Part shown: positions 39,891-49,583 of the stretch, in pieces
Position numbering within the stretch: position 1 is the first letter of the stretch
Layout of the letters: every line of letters begins with the position of its first letter
DNA from: Rhodoferax potami
Lineage (GTDB): Bacteria; Pseudomonadota; Gammaproteobacteria; Burkholderiales; Burkholderiaceae_C
Direction: 5' to 3'
Assembly (NCBI RefSeq): GCF_032193765.1
Contig: NZ_JAVBIJ010000001.1
Span: 2,914,001-2,978,000 of the forward strand
Length of the DNA stretch: 64,000 bases
Notes under the pieces: model-generated
The model's input: the letters and a program-made list of their open reading frames with translations, nothing else
What the model was told of the DNA's origin: nothing
Database searches by the model: none
Program-made: the position numbers and the translations under genes

Positions 39891-40116
39891 GGTCTACTCC
39901 TTTAAATGCACTTTGCAACTTACGCTGCTCATGCTCCACATTGCAGCGACCAACTGTTAACAGAACTCTCATTCCATCTGCAGCGGGATCGCCATCTGCG
40001 TTGGCAAAAATTAAGTGCCTAGGGCACACCAACGGTCTTGGATGGCCCAGGTACGCCTCGACAGCATACCCGGCCCACCACATCGGATTGGCCCGAGGGC
40101 CAACCCAAATTCACGA

Positions 40117-40812
40117 TTACGCCGCGATGGACTGGATGTCGACGCGAACGCCAACGCCCATCGTAGAAGACACCGCCACTTTACGCAGGTACAGACCCTT
40201 GCTAGATGCGGGCTTAGCTTTGTTCAAAGCATCGACCAAAGCGGCCAAGTTACCTTGCAACTGACCAGCTTCGAACGAACGACGACCGATGGTGCTGTGC
40301 ACGATACCGGCCTTGTCAACGCGGAACTGCACTTGACCAGCCTTGGCGTTCTTCACTGCCGTAGCAACGTCTGGGGTGACTGTGCCAACCTTGGGGTTAG
40401 GCATCAAGCCACGTGGTCCAAGGATCTGACCCAATGTACCCACGATACGCATCGCATCAGGAGCAGCAATTACGATATCGAAAGGCATGTCACCAGCCTT
40501 CACCATGGCGGCGAGGTCGTCCATACCAACCACATCTGCACCGGCGGCTTTAGCTTCTTCAGCCTTAGCACCTTGAGCAAACACAGCAACGCGCTTTGTC
40601 TTGCCGGTGCCGTTAGGCAACACAACAGCACCGCGAACTACTTGGTCAGACTTCTTAGCGTCAATGCCCAATTGCACTGCAACGTCGATGGACTCATCGA
40701 ACTTTGCGTTAGCGAATTCCTTGACCAAAGCCAAAGCATCAGTCAATGCGTACAGCTTGAGGCTGTCGATTTTGCCCACTTGGGTCTTTTGTTTTTTAGT
40801 CAGCTTGGACAT
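40117..40812 (-). CDS. rplA: Ribosomal protein L1
   Basis: A 231-aa protein starting [10 protein letters not shown], with the L1 signature near [15 protein letters not shown]. It forms the mobile L1 stalk of the 50S subunit and, in many bacteria, represses its own operon by binding the rplK leader. It starts the base after the rplK stop. Confidence 0.98.
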   Translation of the reverse strand: MSKLTKKQKTQVGKIDSLKLYALTDALALVKEFANAKFDESIDVAVQLGIDAKKSDQVVRGAVVLPNGTGKTKRVAVFAQGAKAEEAKAAGADVVGMDDLAAMVKAGDMPFDIVIAAPDAMRIVGTLGQILGPRGLMPNPKVGTVTPDVATAVKNAKAGQVQFRVDKAGIVHSTIGRRSFEAGQLQGNLAALVDALNKAKPASSKGLYLRKVAVSSTMGVGVRVDIQSIAA

Positions 40813-41244
40813 TTACACGCCCTCCACATTCACGCCCATGGAACGGGCAGAGCCAGCGATAGTACGAACAGCAGCGTCGAGGTCGGCGGCAGTCATGTCC
40901 TTCATCTTGGTCTTTGCGATTTCTTCAAGCTGAGCGCGGGTGATCTTGCCAACCTTATCTACGTGGGGACGGGCAGAACCCTTGTCCAACTTGATAGCCT
41001 TTTTGATCAGGACTGTCGCAGGCGGAGTCTTGATAACAAAAGTGAAGCTTTTGTCAGCAAACGCGGTGATCACCACAGGCAGTGGCAGACCTGGCTCAAC
41101 ACCTTGGGTCTGGGCATTGAATGCCTTGCAGAATTCCATGATGTTCAGACCACGTTGACCCAATGCGGGGCCAATAGGTGGGGATGGGTTGGCCTTACCG
41201 GCCGGTACTTGCAGCTTGATAAAGCCGACAATCTTCTTTGCCAT
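40813..41244 (-). CDS. rplK: Ribosomal protein L11
   Basis: A 143-aa protein ([20 protein letters not shown]...[25 protein letters not shown]). It binds the GTPase-associated rRNA centre. It follows nusG by 131 bp, a leader where L1 feedback would act. Confidence 0.98.
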   Translation of the reverse strand: MAKKIVGFIKLQVPAGKANPSPPIGPALGQRGLNIMEFCKAFNAQTQGVEPGLPLPVVITAFADKSFTFVIKTPPATVLIKKAIKLDKGSARPHVDKVGKITRAQLEEIAKTKMKDMTAADLDAAVRTIAGSARSMGVNVEGV

Positions 41245-41375
41245 GATTTCTCCTGACGGGTCAAACGCCTCTAACCAGCAACTGGTCTCAGCTCCCCGGG
41301 GCTAGCGACTCAAAAATTGCCCAAAGTGCCGAGTCGAAAAACACTTTAAGCCGCGGCGCAATGCGCCAAAAATTG

Positions 41376-41963
41376 TCAGGTCTTCTCGATTTGAGAAAAC
41401 TCCAGTTCGACCGGAGTAGAGCGACCAAAGATAGTGACCGAAACGCGCACCTTGCTCTTTTCGTAGTTCACATCTTCCACTGAACCATTGAAGTCGGTAA
41501 AAGGACCTTCCTTTACCCGAACAAACTCGCCCACCACAAACTCAATCTTGTGACGGGGCTTGTCAGTACCCTCTTGCATCTGATTGACGATTTTCATCAC
41601 TTCAGACTCAGAAATAGGCGCTGGGCGGTTTTTAGCACCACCCACAAATCCTGTAACTTTGTTCGTGTGCTTGACCAAGTGCCATGTATCGTCATCCATG
41701 ACCATCTCAACCAAGACGTAGCCAGGAAAGAACTTGCGCTCAGTTGTTTTCTTTTGGCCGTTTTTGACTTCTACAACCTCTTCCATGGGAACCAGGATGC
41801 GACCGAACTTGGATTGCATGCCAGCGCGCTGGATACGCTCCAAAATGTTGCGCTCCACAGCCTTCTCCATGCCGGAGTACGCATGGACCACGTACCAACG
41901 CAAATCTGGATTGGCAGCAGACGCAGCCGCTTCCGCAGCGGGAACTAGCACATCGTCAGTCAT
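41376..41963 (-). CDS. nusG: Transcription antitermination factor NusG
   Basis: A 195-aa factor with an NGN domain ([19 protein letters not shown]...[32 protein letters not shown]) and a C-terminal KOW domain ([23 protein letters not shown]). It couples RNA polymerase to Rho or the ribosome. ATG 41963 has GGAAG 5 bp upstream; the adjacent ATG 41966 is an alternative. It overlaps the secE stop. Confidence 0.97.
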   Translation of the reverse strand: MTDDVLVPAAEAAASAANPDLRWYVVHAYSGMEKAVERNILERIQRAGMQSKFGRILVPMEEVVEVKNGQKKTTERKFFPGYVLVEMVMDDDTWHLVKHTNKVTGFVGGAKNRPAPISESEVMKIVNQMQEGTDKPRHKIEFVVGEFVRVKEGPFTDFNGSVEDVNYEKSKVRVSVTIFGRSTPVELEFSQIEKT

Positions 41964-42346
41964 CATTTCTTCCATCCCAGGATCAAGTCGTAAAAGAGCC
42001 ACTCCAGCGTCTTGTCAGTCAACCACAAGAACACCGCCATGATCAACACAAATCCAAAAACGTAAGCCGTGATCTGGATCGCTTCTTTGCGCTCAGGCCA
42101 GACCACTTTTTTCACTTCACGCCATGCGTCGCGCCCAAATGCAATCAACTGGCGCCCGGATTCCGAAGAAAAGAAGGCAGCAGCAGACAACGCGAGTCCA
42201 ACTAACAAAGCACCCCATTGCGCAACCTGACCTTGCTTGCCCAACAGATAAAAGGCAGCCAAAGCCGCCAACAGCAATACCACAGCCGCGGCAAGCTTGA
42301 ACTTGTCTGCGCCCGTGTTGACGGTTTCAATTTGAGTCGATGCCAT
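41963..42346 (-). CDS. secE: Preprotein translocase subunit SecE
   Basis: A 127-aa protein with three hydrophobic segments (about 15-35, 42-60 and 95-118) and the conserved SecE stretch [22 protein letters not shown]. The three-helix form is typical of proteobacteria. It clamps SecY in the translocon. It lies between tRNA-Trp and nusG as in many bacteria. Confidence 0.96.
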   Translation of the reverse strand: MASTQIETVNTGADKFKLAAAVVLLLAALAAFYLLGKQGQVAQWGALLVGLALSAAAFFSSESGRQLIAFGRDAWREVKKVVWPERKEAIQITAYVFGFVLIMAVFLWLTDKTLEWLFYDLILGWKK

Positions 42347-42398
42347 GTTATTTTTTCGCGTTTGCTTGCATTCGGTTTCAGCGACCTTAAGACGCTGA

Positions 42399-42421
42399 AG
42401 CCCGCTACACGGTAGCGGGCT
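42399..42421 (-). terminator. Hairpin between tRNA-Trp and secE
   Basis: AGCCCGCTAC (42399-42408), three-base loop, GTAGCGGGCT (42412-42421). It is GC-rich with a short following TTC, so termination is probably partial. Confidence 0.6.
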
Positions 42422-42449
42422 CTTGGTTATCCACCGAATTCCGTTTCGG

Positions 42450-42525
42450 TGGCAGGGGCAGTAGGAATCGAACCTACAACCTTCGGTTTTGGAGACCGAC
42501 GCTCTGCCAATTGAGCTATACCCCT
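42450..42525 (-). tRNA. tRNA-Trp (CCA)
   Basis: A 76-nt cloverleaf with encoded CCA. The anticodon loop CTCCAAA gives anticodon CCA. It lies between tuf and secE, the common betaproteobacterial order. Confidence 0.97.
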
Positions 42526-42537
42526 ACAGACTTTCCT

Positions 42538-43728
42538 TTACGCGATGATTTTGGCAACCACGCCGGCGCCCACGGTACGACCGCCTTCGCGAATAGCGAA
42601 ACGCAGGCCTTCTTCCATGGCGATGGGGTTGATCAACTTCACAGTGATGGACACGTTGTCACCAGGCATCACCATTTCTTTGCCTTCTGGCAACTCGATC
42701 GCACCGGTCACGTCCGTTGTACGGAAGTAGAACTGGGGACGGTAGTTGTTGAAGAAAGGAGTGTGACGTCCGCCTTCATCCTTGGACAAAACGTAGATTT
42801 CGCCAGTGAAGTGGGTGTGTGGCTTGATCGAACCGGGCTTGCACAGCACTTGGCCGCGCTGCACGTCTTCGCGCTTGGTGCCGCGCAACAAGATACCAAC
42901 GTTGTCGCCTGCTTGACCTTGGTCGAGCAGCTTGCGGAACATTTCGACGCCTGTGCAGGTGGTCTTTTGTGTGTCGGCGATACCAACGATTTCGATTTCT
43001 TCACCGACCTTGACGATACCGCGCTCAACGCGACCTGTCACCACGGTGCCACGACCGGAGATCGAGAACACGTCTTCCACGGGCATCAGGAATGCGCCGT
43101 CCACTGCGCGCTCTGGCAGGGGGATGTAGGAGTCGAGTGCGTCAGCCAACTTCATGATCGCGCCTTCGCCCAAGTCACCCTTGTCGCCTTCCATGGCGAG
43201 CTTGGCGGAACCGTGGATGATGGGGGTGTCGTCGCCTGGGAAGTCGTACTTGGACAGGAGTTCGCGAACTTCCATTTCAACCAGTTCCAACAACTCAGCG
43301 TCGTCAACCATGTCGCACTTATTCAGGAACACGATGATGTAAGGCACGCCCACCTGGCGAGCCAACAAGATGTGCTCACGTGTCTGAGGCATTGGGCCGT
43401 CAGCTGCGGAGCAAACCAGAATAGCGCCGTCCATTTGTGCCGCGCCAGTGATCATGTTCTTCACATAGTCAGCGTGTCCGGGGCAATCCACGTGTGCGTA
43501 GTGGCGGTTGGCGGTTTCGTACTCAACGTGTGCAGTGTTGATGGTAATGCCGCGTGCTTTCTCTTCAGGCGCTGCGTCGATCTGGTCGTACGCTTTGGCG
43601 GATCCGCCAAACTTGGCTGCCAACACAGTGGTGATAGCCGCTGTCAGTGTGGTCTTGCCGTGGTCCACGTGACCAATGGTGCCCACGTTGACGTGTGGCT
43701 TGGTACGTGTGAATTTTTCTTTACCCAT
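42538..43728 (-). CDS. tuf: Elongation factor Tu
   Basis: A 396-aa GTPase: G1 GHVDHGKTT (19-27), DCPGH and NKCD motifs, and an intact C-terminal beta-barrel ending [14 protein letters not shown]. It carries aminoacyl-tRNA to the ribosome. It is preceded by tRNA-Thr and followed by tRNA-Trp 12 bp after the stop, so tRNA and mRNA come from one transcript. Bacteria of this group usually have a second tuf copy elsewhere. Confidence 0.98.
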   Translation of the reverse strand: MGKEKFTRTKPHVNVGTIGHVDHGKTTLTAAITTVLAAKFGGSAKAYDQIDAAPEEKARGITINTAHVEYETANRHYAHVDCPGHADYVKNMITGAAQMDGAILVCSAADGPMPQTREHILLARQVGVPYIIVFLNKCDMVDDAELLELVEMEVRELLSKYDFPGDDTPIIHGSAKLAMEGDKGDLGEGAIMKLADALDSYIPLPERAVDGAFLMPVEDVFSISGRGTVVTGRVERGIVKVGEEIEIVGIADTQKTTCTGVEMFRKLLDQGQAGDNVGILLRGTKREDVQRGQVLCKPGSIKPHTHFTGEIYVLSKDEGGRHTPFFNNYRPQFYFRTTDVTGAIELPEGKEMVMPGDNVSITVKLINPIAMEEGLRFAIREGGRTVGAGVVAKIIA

Positions 43729-43814
43729 GCTTAGCTCCGAAAAGTAATAGGTTCAAACAAATAACTATCGCCGTACTACCGCCATCACAAGCATGCCAGC
43801 GGCAACGCCAAAAT

Positions 43815-43889
<75 letters not shown>

Positions 43890-43949
43890 AAAGATTTGCT
43901 TCCGCAAACCTTGATATCTCAACACCACAAACACAGCAACTTGCGACTT

Positions 43950-44023
43950 TGGAGCGGGGTAGGAGAATCGAACTCCTCGCTTTAGCTTGGAAGGCTAAGG
44001 TATTACCACTATACGAACCCCGC
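43950..44023 (-). tRNA. tRNA-Gly (TCC)
   Basis: A 74-nt cloverleaf with encoded CCA. The anticodon arm TTAGC-CTTCCAA-GCTAA gives TCC. Confidence 0.96.
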
Positions 44024-44057
44024 ACAGGCCCGCCAATCTAACAGTCTTTCAAGTCAC

Positions 44058-44143
44058 TGGTGGAGAGGGCTGGATTCGAACCAGCGTACTCGTAAGAGGG
44101 CAGATTTACAGTCTGCTGCCATTAACCACTCGGCCACCTCTCC
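44058..44143 (-). tRNA. tRNA-Tyr (GTA)
   Basis: An 86-nt tRNA with a long variable arm and encoded CCA. The anticodon loop CTGTAAA gives GTA. It is the first gene of the tRNA-tuf transcription unit. Confidence 0.97.
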
Positions 44144-44252
44144 TTCGGTGAACCCCGGATTATGCCAGCTTTATTCCACCGCGTCACCTTCGCGCTGTTT
44201 TTTTTGCAAATTGCACTGAAATAGTTCTTGGGCGCCCAGCGTCCGGGACGAA

Positions 44253-44987
44253 TCACTCTGCGGACAATATCCGGTTTGCCTCGGAAAAATGACCACATCC
44301 GATGAAGGGCGCTGGTGGGCGCAGGGCAGAAAGGGGAGACGGGTGATTCGCATACAGCACCGTGTGACGGCCTTCGTCAATTAGCGTCCGCTTGCTTTGG
44401 GCATGCGCCCCCCAGAGCATGAAAATCACACGGCCCGGGGCACCCGATACCGCGCTGATGACTGCATCCGTCAGAGTCTCCCAGCCGCGGCGTGCATGGC
44501 TCGCGGGCTTCCCCTCTTCCACCGTCAAGCAGGTGTTGAGCAGCAAGACACCTCGACTTGCCCACGACAACAGGCTGCCCTGCGTGATGGGGAAGCAGCC
44601 ATCGAGCGCGAGAGGCTCGCGCGCCAGTTCTTTGAAAATATTGCGCAAAGAAGGCGGCACAGCGACTCCGGACGCCACCGAAAAAGCAAGACCTTCCGCT
44701 TGGCCGCGGCCATGGTAGGGGTCTTGCCCGAGGATGACCACTCTGACGGAGTTCAACGGCGTGAGCTCCAAGGCACGCATTGGCTGCGGAGGAAAAATGA
44801 CCGCGCCCGCCGCCAAGCGCTGCTGCAAGAATCCGAGAAGCCCTTGGCCCACCGCGCCAGAGAAAAATGGATCGGTGACAGCCTGCCAACCCGGATGAAC
44901 TGGCCACCGCCCGGGATCAGCAAACTGCAATTGCGAGCTCGCAAAAGCTGGCCCGCCCCCGTCATACGGCAGCAGCGAAAAATGCAT
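44253..44987 (-). CDS. ung: Uracil-DNA glycosylase
   Basis: A 244-aa family 1 enzyme: the water-activating motif [11 protein letters not shown] (D89), the [14 protein letters not shown] region and the late HPSPLSA motif. It removes uracil from DNA in base-excision repair. It starts 5 bp after the trpC stop with a weak ribosome site, so it is probably the last gene of the trp operon. Confidence 0.96.
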   Translation of the reverse strand: MHFSLLPYDGGGPAFASSQLQFADPGRWPVHPGWQAVTDPFFSGAVGQGLLGFLQQRLAAGAVIFPPQPMRALELTPLNSVRVVILGQDPYHGRGQAEGLAFSVASGVAVPPSLRNIFKELAREPLALDGCFPITQGSLLSWASRGVLLLNTCLTVEEGKPASHARRGWETLTDAVISAVSGAPGRVIFMLWGAHAQSKRTLIDEGRHTVLYANHPSPLSALRPPAPFIGCGHFSEANRILSAE

Positions 44988-44992
44988 GCGGG

Positions 44993-45781
44993 TCAGCCGA
45001 ACAGCGCCTCCAGCGCCTCGCCGGGCTCTGGCGCCCGCATGAACGCCTCGCCCACCAGAAATGCGTTCACACCGGCGGCGCCCATGCGCAAAACATCGTC
45101 CCGGGTGTGGATGCCGCTCTCGGTTACCAACAGCTTGTCCGCCGGCACCATGGCCCGCAAGGCGAGCGTGGTGTCCAGCGTCACTTCGAACGTTTTCAAA
45201 TTGCGGTTGTTGATGCCCAGCAGCGGCGTTTTGAGCTTCAAGGCGCGCTCCAACTCAGCTTGGTCATGGACCTCCACCAGCACCGCCATATCGAGGCTTA
45301 GAGCGATTGCTTCCAGGTCTTTCATTTGCGCATCGTCCAGGCACGCAGCAATCAGCAGGATGGCGTCAGCGCCCATGGCGCGCGATTCATAAATTTGATA
45401 GGGGTCGACCATGAAATCTTTGCGCAATACCGGCAACTGGCAGCTGGCGCGCGCTTGCTTGAGGTAGTCCACCTCGCCCTGAAAAAACTGCACATCGGTC
45501 AGCACCGACAAACACGCCGCGCCATGCTCGGCATAGCTCTGCGCAATATCCGCAGGAATGAAGTCTTCCCGGATCACGCCCTTGGACGGACTGGCCTTTT
45601 TTACCTCGGCAATCACCGCCGGTTTGCCCGCCGAAATCTTGCTGCGCAGCGCGCCCACGAAGTCGCGTGTCAGCACCCGCGATTCCGCGTCGGCTCGCAC
45701 AATGTCCAATGATTTGCGGCGGATAGCGGCCGCCACTTCCTGGTGTTTGACGGCTACGATTTTGTCGAGAATGTCGCTCAT
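44993..45781 (-). CDS. trpC: Indole-3-glycerol-phosphate synthase
   Basis: A 262-aa TIM barrel. The catalytic lysine motif [26 protein letters not shown] and [12 protein letters not shown] are all present. It closes the indole ring from CdRP in tryptophan synthesis. It is not fused to trpF. It follows trpD by 15 bp. Confidence 0.97.
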   Translation of the reverse strand: MSDILDKIVAVKHQEVAAAIRRKSLDIVRADAESRVLTRDFVGALRSKISAGKPAVIAEVKKASPSKGVIREDFIPADIAQSYAEHGAACLSVLTDVQFFQGEVDYLKQARASCQLPVLRKDFMVDPYQIYESRAMGADAILLIAACLDDAQMKDLEAIALSLDMAVLVEVHDQAELERALKLKTPLLGINNRNLKTFEVTLDTTLALRAMVPADKLLVTESGIHTRDDVLRMGAAGVNAFLVGEAFMRAPEPGEALEALFG

Positions 45782-45796
45782 GATGTTTCCTGTTGT

Positions 45797-46840
45797 TTAG
45801 TTCGCCAGCCGGGCACTCAGGGCCACCAGCGCATCCAGCTTCGCCTTCGCCGCTCCTGATTCGATAGCAGCTTGCGCAAGCTTGATGCCGGCTTCCATAG
45901 ATTCCGCCACATTGGCGGCATAGAGTGCGACACCGGCGTTCAAGACCACAATGTCTTTGGCCGGTCCGCCTTGGTTGTTCAGCACGCCCATCAACATGGC
46001 TTTGGAGTCCTCTGCGGTTTCCACCTTCAAGGCACGATTGCTGGCCATGACCATACCGAAGTCTTCGGGATGGATTTCGTATTCGCGGATTTCGCCGTTC
46101 TTGAGCTCACCCACCAGTGTGCCGGCGCCCAGGCTCACCTCGTCCATGCCATCACGGCCGTAGACCACGATAGCGTGTTCCGCGCCCAAGCGCTGCAAAG
46201 CGCGCACCTGAATACCCACCAAATCGGCGTGAAACACGCCCATGAGGATGTTGGGGGCGCCGGCCGGATTGGTCAGCGGGCCCAGGATGTTGAAGATGGT
46301 GCGCACACCCATTTCCTTGCGCACTGGAGCCACATTTTTCATGGCGGGATGGTGGTTGGGCGCGAACATGAAGCCGATGCCCTGCTCCGCCACGCACTGG
46401 GCGATCTGCTCGGGCTTGAGGTTGATGTTCAGGCCCAACGCCTCCAACACATCGGCACTGCCGCTTTTGCTGCTCACGCTGCGTCCGCCATGCTTGCTGA
46501 CCTTGGCACCTGCCGCCGCCGCCACAAACATGCTGCAGGTGGAGATGTTGAAAGTGTGGCTGCCATCGCCACCGGTGCCCACGATGTCCACCAGATTGGT
46601 TTTGTCCGCAACCTCCACCTTGGTAGAAAACTCGCGCATCACTTGCGCGGCGGCGGTAATTTCGCCGATGGTTTCCTTTTTAACGCGCAGGCCGGTAATG
46701 ATGGCTGCCATCATCACAGGAGACATCTCGCCGGACATGATCTGGCGCATCAGGTGCAGCATCTCGTCGTGAAAGATTTCACGGTGTTCGATGGTGCGCT
46801 GCAAGGCCTCTTGGGGGGTGATTTTGACGGTGTGCGGCAT
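45797..46840 (-). CDS. trpD: Anthranilate phosphoribosyltransferase
   Basis: A 347-aa enzyme. The glycine-rich PRPP site [17 protein letters not shown] and [21 protein letters not shown] are clear. It joins anthranilate to PRPP. ATG 46840 is chosen for GGAG 6 bp upstream; a longer frame exists. It lies 10 bp after the LysE-family gene. Confidence 0.97.
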   Translation of the reverse strand: MPHTVKITPQEALQRTIEHREIFHDEMLHLMRQIMSGEMSPVMMAAIITGLRVKKETIGEITAAAQVMREFSTKVEVADKTNLVDIVGTGGDGSHTFNISTCSMFVAAAAGAKVSKHGGRSVSSKSGSADVLEALGLNINLKPEQIAQCVAEQGIGFMFAPNHHPAMKNVAPVRKEMGVRTIFNILGPLTNPAGAPNILMGVFHADLVGIQVRALQRLGAEHAIVVYGRDGMDEVSLGAGTLVGELKNGEIREYEIHPEDFGMVMASNRALKVETAEDSKAMLMGVLNNQGGPAKDIVVLNAGVALYAANVAESMEAGIKLAQAAIESGAAKAKLDALVALSARLAN

Positions 46841-46850
46841 GACAGACTCC

Positions 46851-47513
46851 TTAGACTTTGGGCGCTGCACTCAGCGCCAATTTGATTCCGAAACCGACAA
46901 ACAAGGCGCCGGCCAGCCGGTCCAGCCAATGCATGCCCCTCTGGATCGCAGCGGTTCGCCGCGCGGCCCAAGCCGCCAGGACGGCATAACCGACATTGAT
47001 CGGGATGGCGTTGAGATTGAACAGCACCCCCAGCACCAGAAAAGCCACCGTGGGATGGGCTGCGCCCGGCGTAATGAACTGCGGCACAAAGGCCAGAAAA
47101 AACAGCGCCACTTTGGGGTTGAGTACGTTCGTCCAAAAGCCCCTGAAAAACAAAGATTTTAGGCCTCCAGCCGTTACCGAATCTGCGCTGCCCGCTTCTA
47201 TTTTGATAGCATCCGGCGCCTTGGACAGGAGCAGCCGCACACCCACGTATAGCAAGTAGGCTGCCCCCACCCACTTGAGCACACTGAACGCCACGGCCGA
47301 GGTCGCCATCAGCGCGCTCACCCCCAAGCCGGCCGCCACAATGTGCACAAAGCAACCGGCCGTGATCCCCAACGCGGCCACGATACCTGCCCGCACCCCG
47401 CTGCGCAGGGCACTACTCACGATGTAGAGCACATCGGGGCCCGGGGTCAGGTTCAGCAACCAGCCCGACAGCACAAACCAACCAAGGTGCTCGATTCCCA
47501 GCTCTGCGAGCAT
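46851..47513 (-). CDS. LysE/RhtB-family amino-acid exporter
   Basis: A 220-aa inner-membrane protein with about six hydrophobic segments and the family opening [29 protein letters not shown]. These proteins export amino acids such as lysine, threonine or homoserine. It sits between ltaE and trpD in the trp operon, so export of a related amino acid (threonine, tryptophan or a precursor) is plausible; the substrate is not readable. Confidence 0.9.
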   Translation of the reverse strand: MLAELGIEHLGWFVLSGWLLNLTPGPDVLYIVSSALRSGVRAGIVAALGITAGCFVHIVAAGLGVSALMATSAVAFSVLKWVGAAYLLYVGVRLLLSKAPDAIKIEAGSADSVTAGGLKSLFFRGFWTNVLNPKVALFFLAFVPQFITPGAAHPTVAFLVLGVLFNLNAIPINVGYAVLAAWAARRTAAIQRGMHWLDRLAGALFVGFGIKLALSAAPKV

Positions 47514-47528
47514 CCCGCGCGCCTCCGC

Positions 47529-48611
47529 TTAGTAGACCGCGGCGCCGGGCAGCGCAGCAGCCGGTGCGGACGACACGGCCTGGGCAAAGAAACTGCGCAC
47601 CGCTTCGATGGCGCGGTCGATACCCGCAGCGTCCACGTCCAAGTGGGTCACGAAGCGCAGACCAATCAGCCCGGTGGCCAGCACGCCGCGCTCCTTCAGG
47701 TGGGCCAGCAGAGCCGGGCCACGGCCCTGCTCCACGTCCACAAACACAATGTTGGTATTGGCCGAGCGCACCTGCAAGCCGTCGATCCCGTGCAGGCCCG
47801 CAGCCAAGCGCTGTGCCAGCGCATGATCGTCTGCCAAACGCTCCACATGGTGGTCCAGCGCAAAGCTGGCCGCCGCCGCCAGAAAACCCGCTTGGCGCAT
47901 GCCGCCACCCGCCATCTTGCGGATGCGGTGGGCACGGGCGATCAGCTCGCGGCTGCCACACAATGCCGAGCCCACAGGCGCGCCCAAGCCCTTGCTAAAG
48001 CACACCGACACGCTGTCAAAGTAACCCGCTATCCGGCGGGCAGACGCCAAGGCCGTTTCACCCGCTTGCCGGGTTGCTACCGCCGCATTGAAAAGGCGCG
48101 CGCCATCCAGGTGCACCGCGAGACCGCGCTCCCGCGCCAATGCGGTTGCCTGCTCTAGGTAACTCGCAGGCATGGGGTTGCCGTTCCAGGTGTTTTCCAG
48201 GCACAGCAGGCGGGTACGGGCGAAGTGGCAATCATCGGGTTTGATGGCAGCAGCAATGTCGGCCAGCGCCATTTGCCCGCCCGCATCTTGCGCGAGAGGC
48301 TGGGGTTGAATGCTGCCGAGCACCGCAGCGCCACCGCCCTCGTAGCGGTAGGTGTGGGCCATTTGACCGACGATGTATTCGTCCCCCCGGCCGCAATGCG
48401 CCATCAGGCCGCACAAATTGCTCTGGGTGCCGGTGGGCATAAATAACGCCGCCTCGAAACCGAGCAAGGCAGCCAGCTTGTCCTGCAGCGCATTGACACT
48501 GGGGTCATCGCCAAACACATCGTCGCCCACCGGCGCGGCCCACATGGCTTCGCGCATGGCGGCGGTCGGACGGGTCACGGTGTCGCTACGCAAGTCAACA
48601 ATAGGAGTCAT
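47529..48611 (-). CDS. ltaE: Low-specificity L-threonine aldolase
   Basis: A 360-aa PLP enzyme. It starts VDLRSDTVTRPTAAMREAM and has HLDGARLFNA and the PLP lysine in VCFSKGLGAPVGS. It cleaves threonine or allo-threonine to glycine and acetaldehyde. It is co-oriented within the trp operon and 15 bp before the exporter gene. Its ATG (48611) lies at the end of a dispersed repeat (48609-48656), so that repeat now forms its leader. Confidence 0.95.
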   Translation of the reverse strand: MTPIVDLRSDTVTRPTAAMREAMWAAPVGDDVFGDDPSVNALQDKLAALLGFEAALFMPTGTQSNLCGLMAHCGRGDEYIVGQMAHTYRYEGGGAAVLGSIQPQPLAQDAGGQMALADIAAAIKPDDCHFARTRLLCLENTWNGNPMPASYLEQATALARERGLAVHLDGARLFNAAVATRQAGETALASARRIAGYFDSVSVCFSKGLGAPVGSALCGSRELIARAHRIRKMAGGGMRQAGFLAAAASFALDHHVERLADDHALAQRLAAGLHGIDGLQVRSANTNIVFVDVEQGRGPALLAHLKERGVLATGLIGLRFVTHLDVDAAGIDRAIEAVRSFFAQAVSSAPAAALPGAAVY

Positions 48612-48656
48612 TTGAGCCTCTAGCGCTTATGGAATATGCGCGAGTAGCTATCAAAA
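48609..48656 (-). repeat. Dispersed Comamonadaceae-type repeat upstream of ltaE
   Basis: Read on the minus strand: TTTGATAGCTA, then GCGCATATTCCATAAGCGCTA and GGC..., ending in TGAC at the ltaE start. It matches the copy in thiL (61190-61240) at most positions. The inner GCGC...GCGC block is partly palindromic. Confidence 0.75.
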
Positions 48657-48678
48657 CAATAACTACCCGCCTACCGGT

Positions 48679-49254
48679 TTATTGCAGAAAGTTCTTCAGC
48701 ATGGCATGGCCATGCTCGGTCAGGATGCTCTCGGGGTGGAACTGCACCCCCTCCATGCGCACCGCGTGCGGCAGGTTCTTGTGGCGCACCCCCATGATCT
48801 CGCCATCATCCGTCCACGCGGTGACCGCCAGCTCTTGCGGGCAGCTCGCGCGCTCAATCGCCAGCGAGTGGTAACGGTTGACGGTGAACTTCTCGGGCAA
48901 GCCGGCGAAAACGCCTTCTTGCGTGGTGGTGATCACACTGGTCTTGCCGTGCATCAATTCCTGCGCGCGGATGATCTTGCCACCCAGGGCTGCGCCCATG
49001 CTCTGGTGCCCAAGGCACACACCCAGAATCGGCAGCTTGCCCATGAAATGGCGGATCGCGGGCACCGAAATTCCTGCCTCGTTGGGTGAGCAGGGGCCGG
49101 GCGAAATCACCAGCCGGTCGGCGCCGCGTGCGGCAATGCCTTCGAGGGTGATTTCGTCGTTGCGGAACACCTCGACCTCGGCACCGAGTTCACCGAAGTA
49201 CTGCACGATGTTGAAAGTGAACGAGTCGTAGTTGTCGATCATCACGAGTTTCAT
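48679..49254 (-). CDS. trpG: Anthranilate synthase glutamine amidotransferase subunit
   Basis: A 191-aa class I amidotransferase. The nucleophile is C80 in LGVCLGHQ; the His and Glu of the triad are in VQFHPES near 173-177. It supplies ammonia to TrpE and may also serve PabB. Its start overlaps the chorismate mutase stop by 4 bp. Confidence 0.96.
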   Translation of the reverse strand: MKLVMIDNYDSFTFNIVQYFGELGAEVEVFRNDEITLEGIAARGADRLVISPGPCSPNEAGISVPAIRHFMGKLPILGVCLGHQSMGAALGGKIIRAQELMHGKTSVITTTQEGVFAGLPEKFTVNRYHSLAIERASCPQELAVTAWTDDGEIMGVRHKNLPHAVRMEGVQFHPESILTEHGHAMLKNFLQ

Positions 49255-49583
49255 ACGGTTTCTCCTTGGCGCAAACGGGCAAACTCCCGGTGCTCAAATG
49301 CAATCGAAGCGTCCATCAGGGCGCGGTAGGCGGCTTCCAGCACATCAGGCTGCCCACCCAGCTCGGTAGCCATACGGCGCACCCGCGCGGCGATGAATTC
49401 AATCCGCTCCTGGTCATGCACTTTGGTCACATCCTGTTTGATACGGGCCGCTTGGCTCATGTAGTGGGTCCGCTCGACCAGCAAGGCGGTGATCCGTTCA
49501 TCGAGGGCGTCGATATGGCTGCGCACCTCGGTCATGGTGTCGCAGTGCCGGGCCCGAGGCAGGTCTTTGTGTAGCAGGCTCAT
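49251..49583 (-). CDS. Chorismate mutase, AroQ type, in the trp operon
   Basis: A 110-aa all-helical protein with the AroQ pattern: [30 protein letters not shown], then [15 protein letters not shown]. It would convert chorismate to prephenate, the competing branch to TrpE. The closest relatives may instead be isochorismate-pyruvate lyase or salicylate-type enzymes of the same fold. ATG 49583 overlaps the trpE stop and has GGAGGG upstream. It is placed between trpE and trpG. Confidence 0.82.
   Translation of the reverse strand: MSLLHKDLPRARHCDTMTEVRSHIDALDERITALLVERTHYMSQAARIKQDVTKVHDQERIEFIAARVRRMATELGGQPDVLEAAYRALMDASIAFEHREFARLRQGETV

Noticed and set aside
42511..43734. Long plus-strand frame opposite tuf
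   Set aside because: Antisense to EF-Tu, His/Cys/Val-rich composition typical of shadow frames; it also runs into tRNA-Trp.
47192..47215. Third copy of the dispersed repeat inside the LysE gene
   Set aside because: Only a short TTTTGATAGC-type stretch matches; too little to call a repeat copy.
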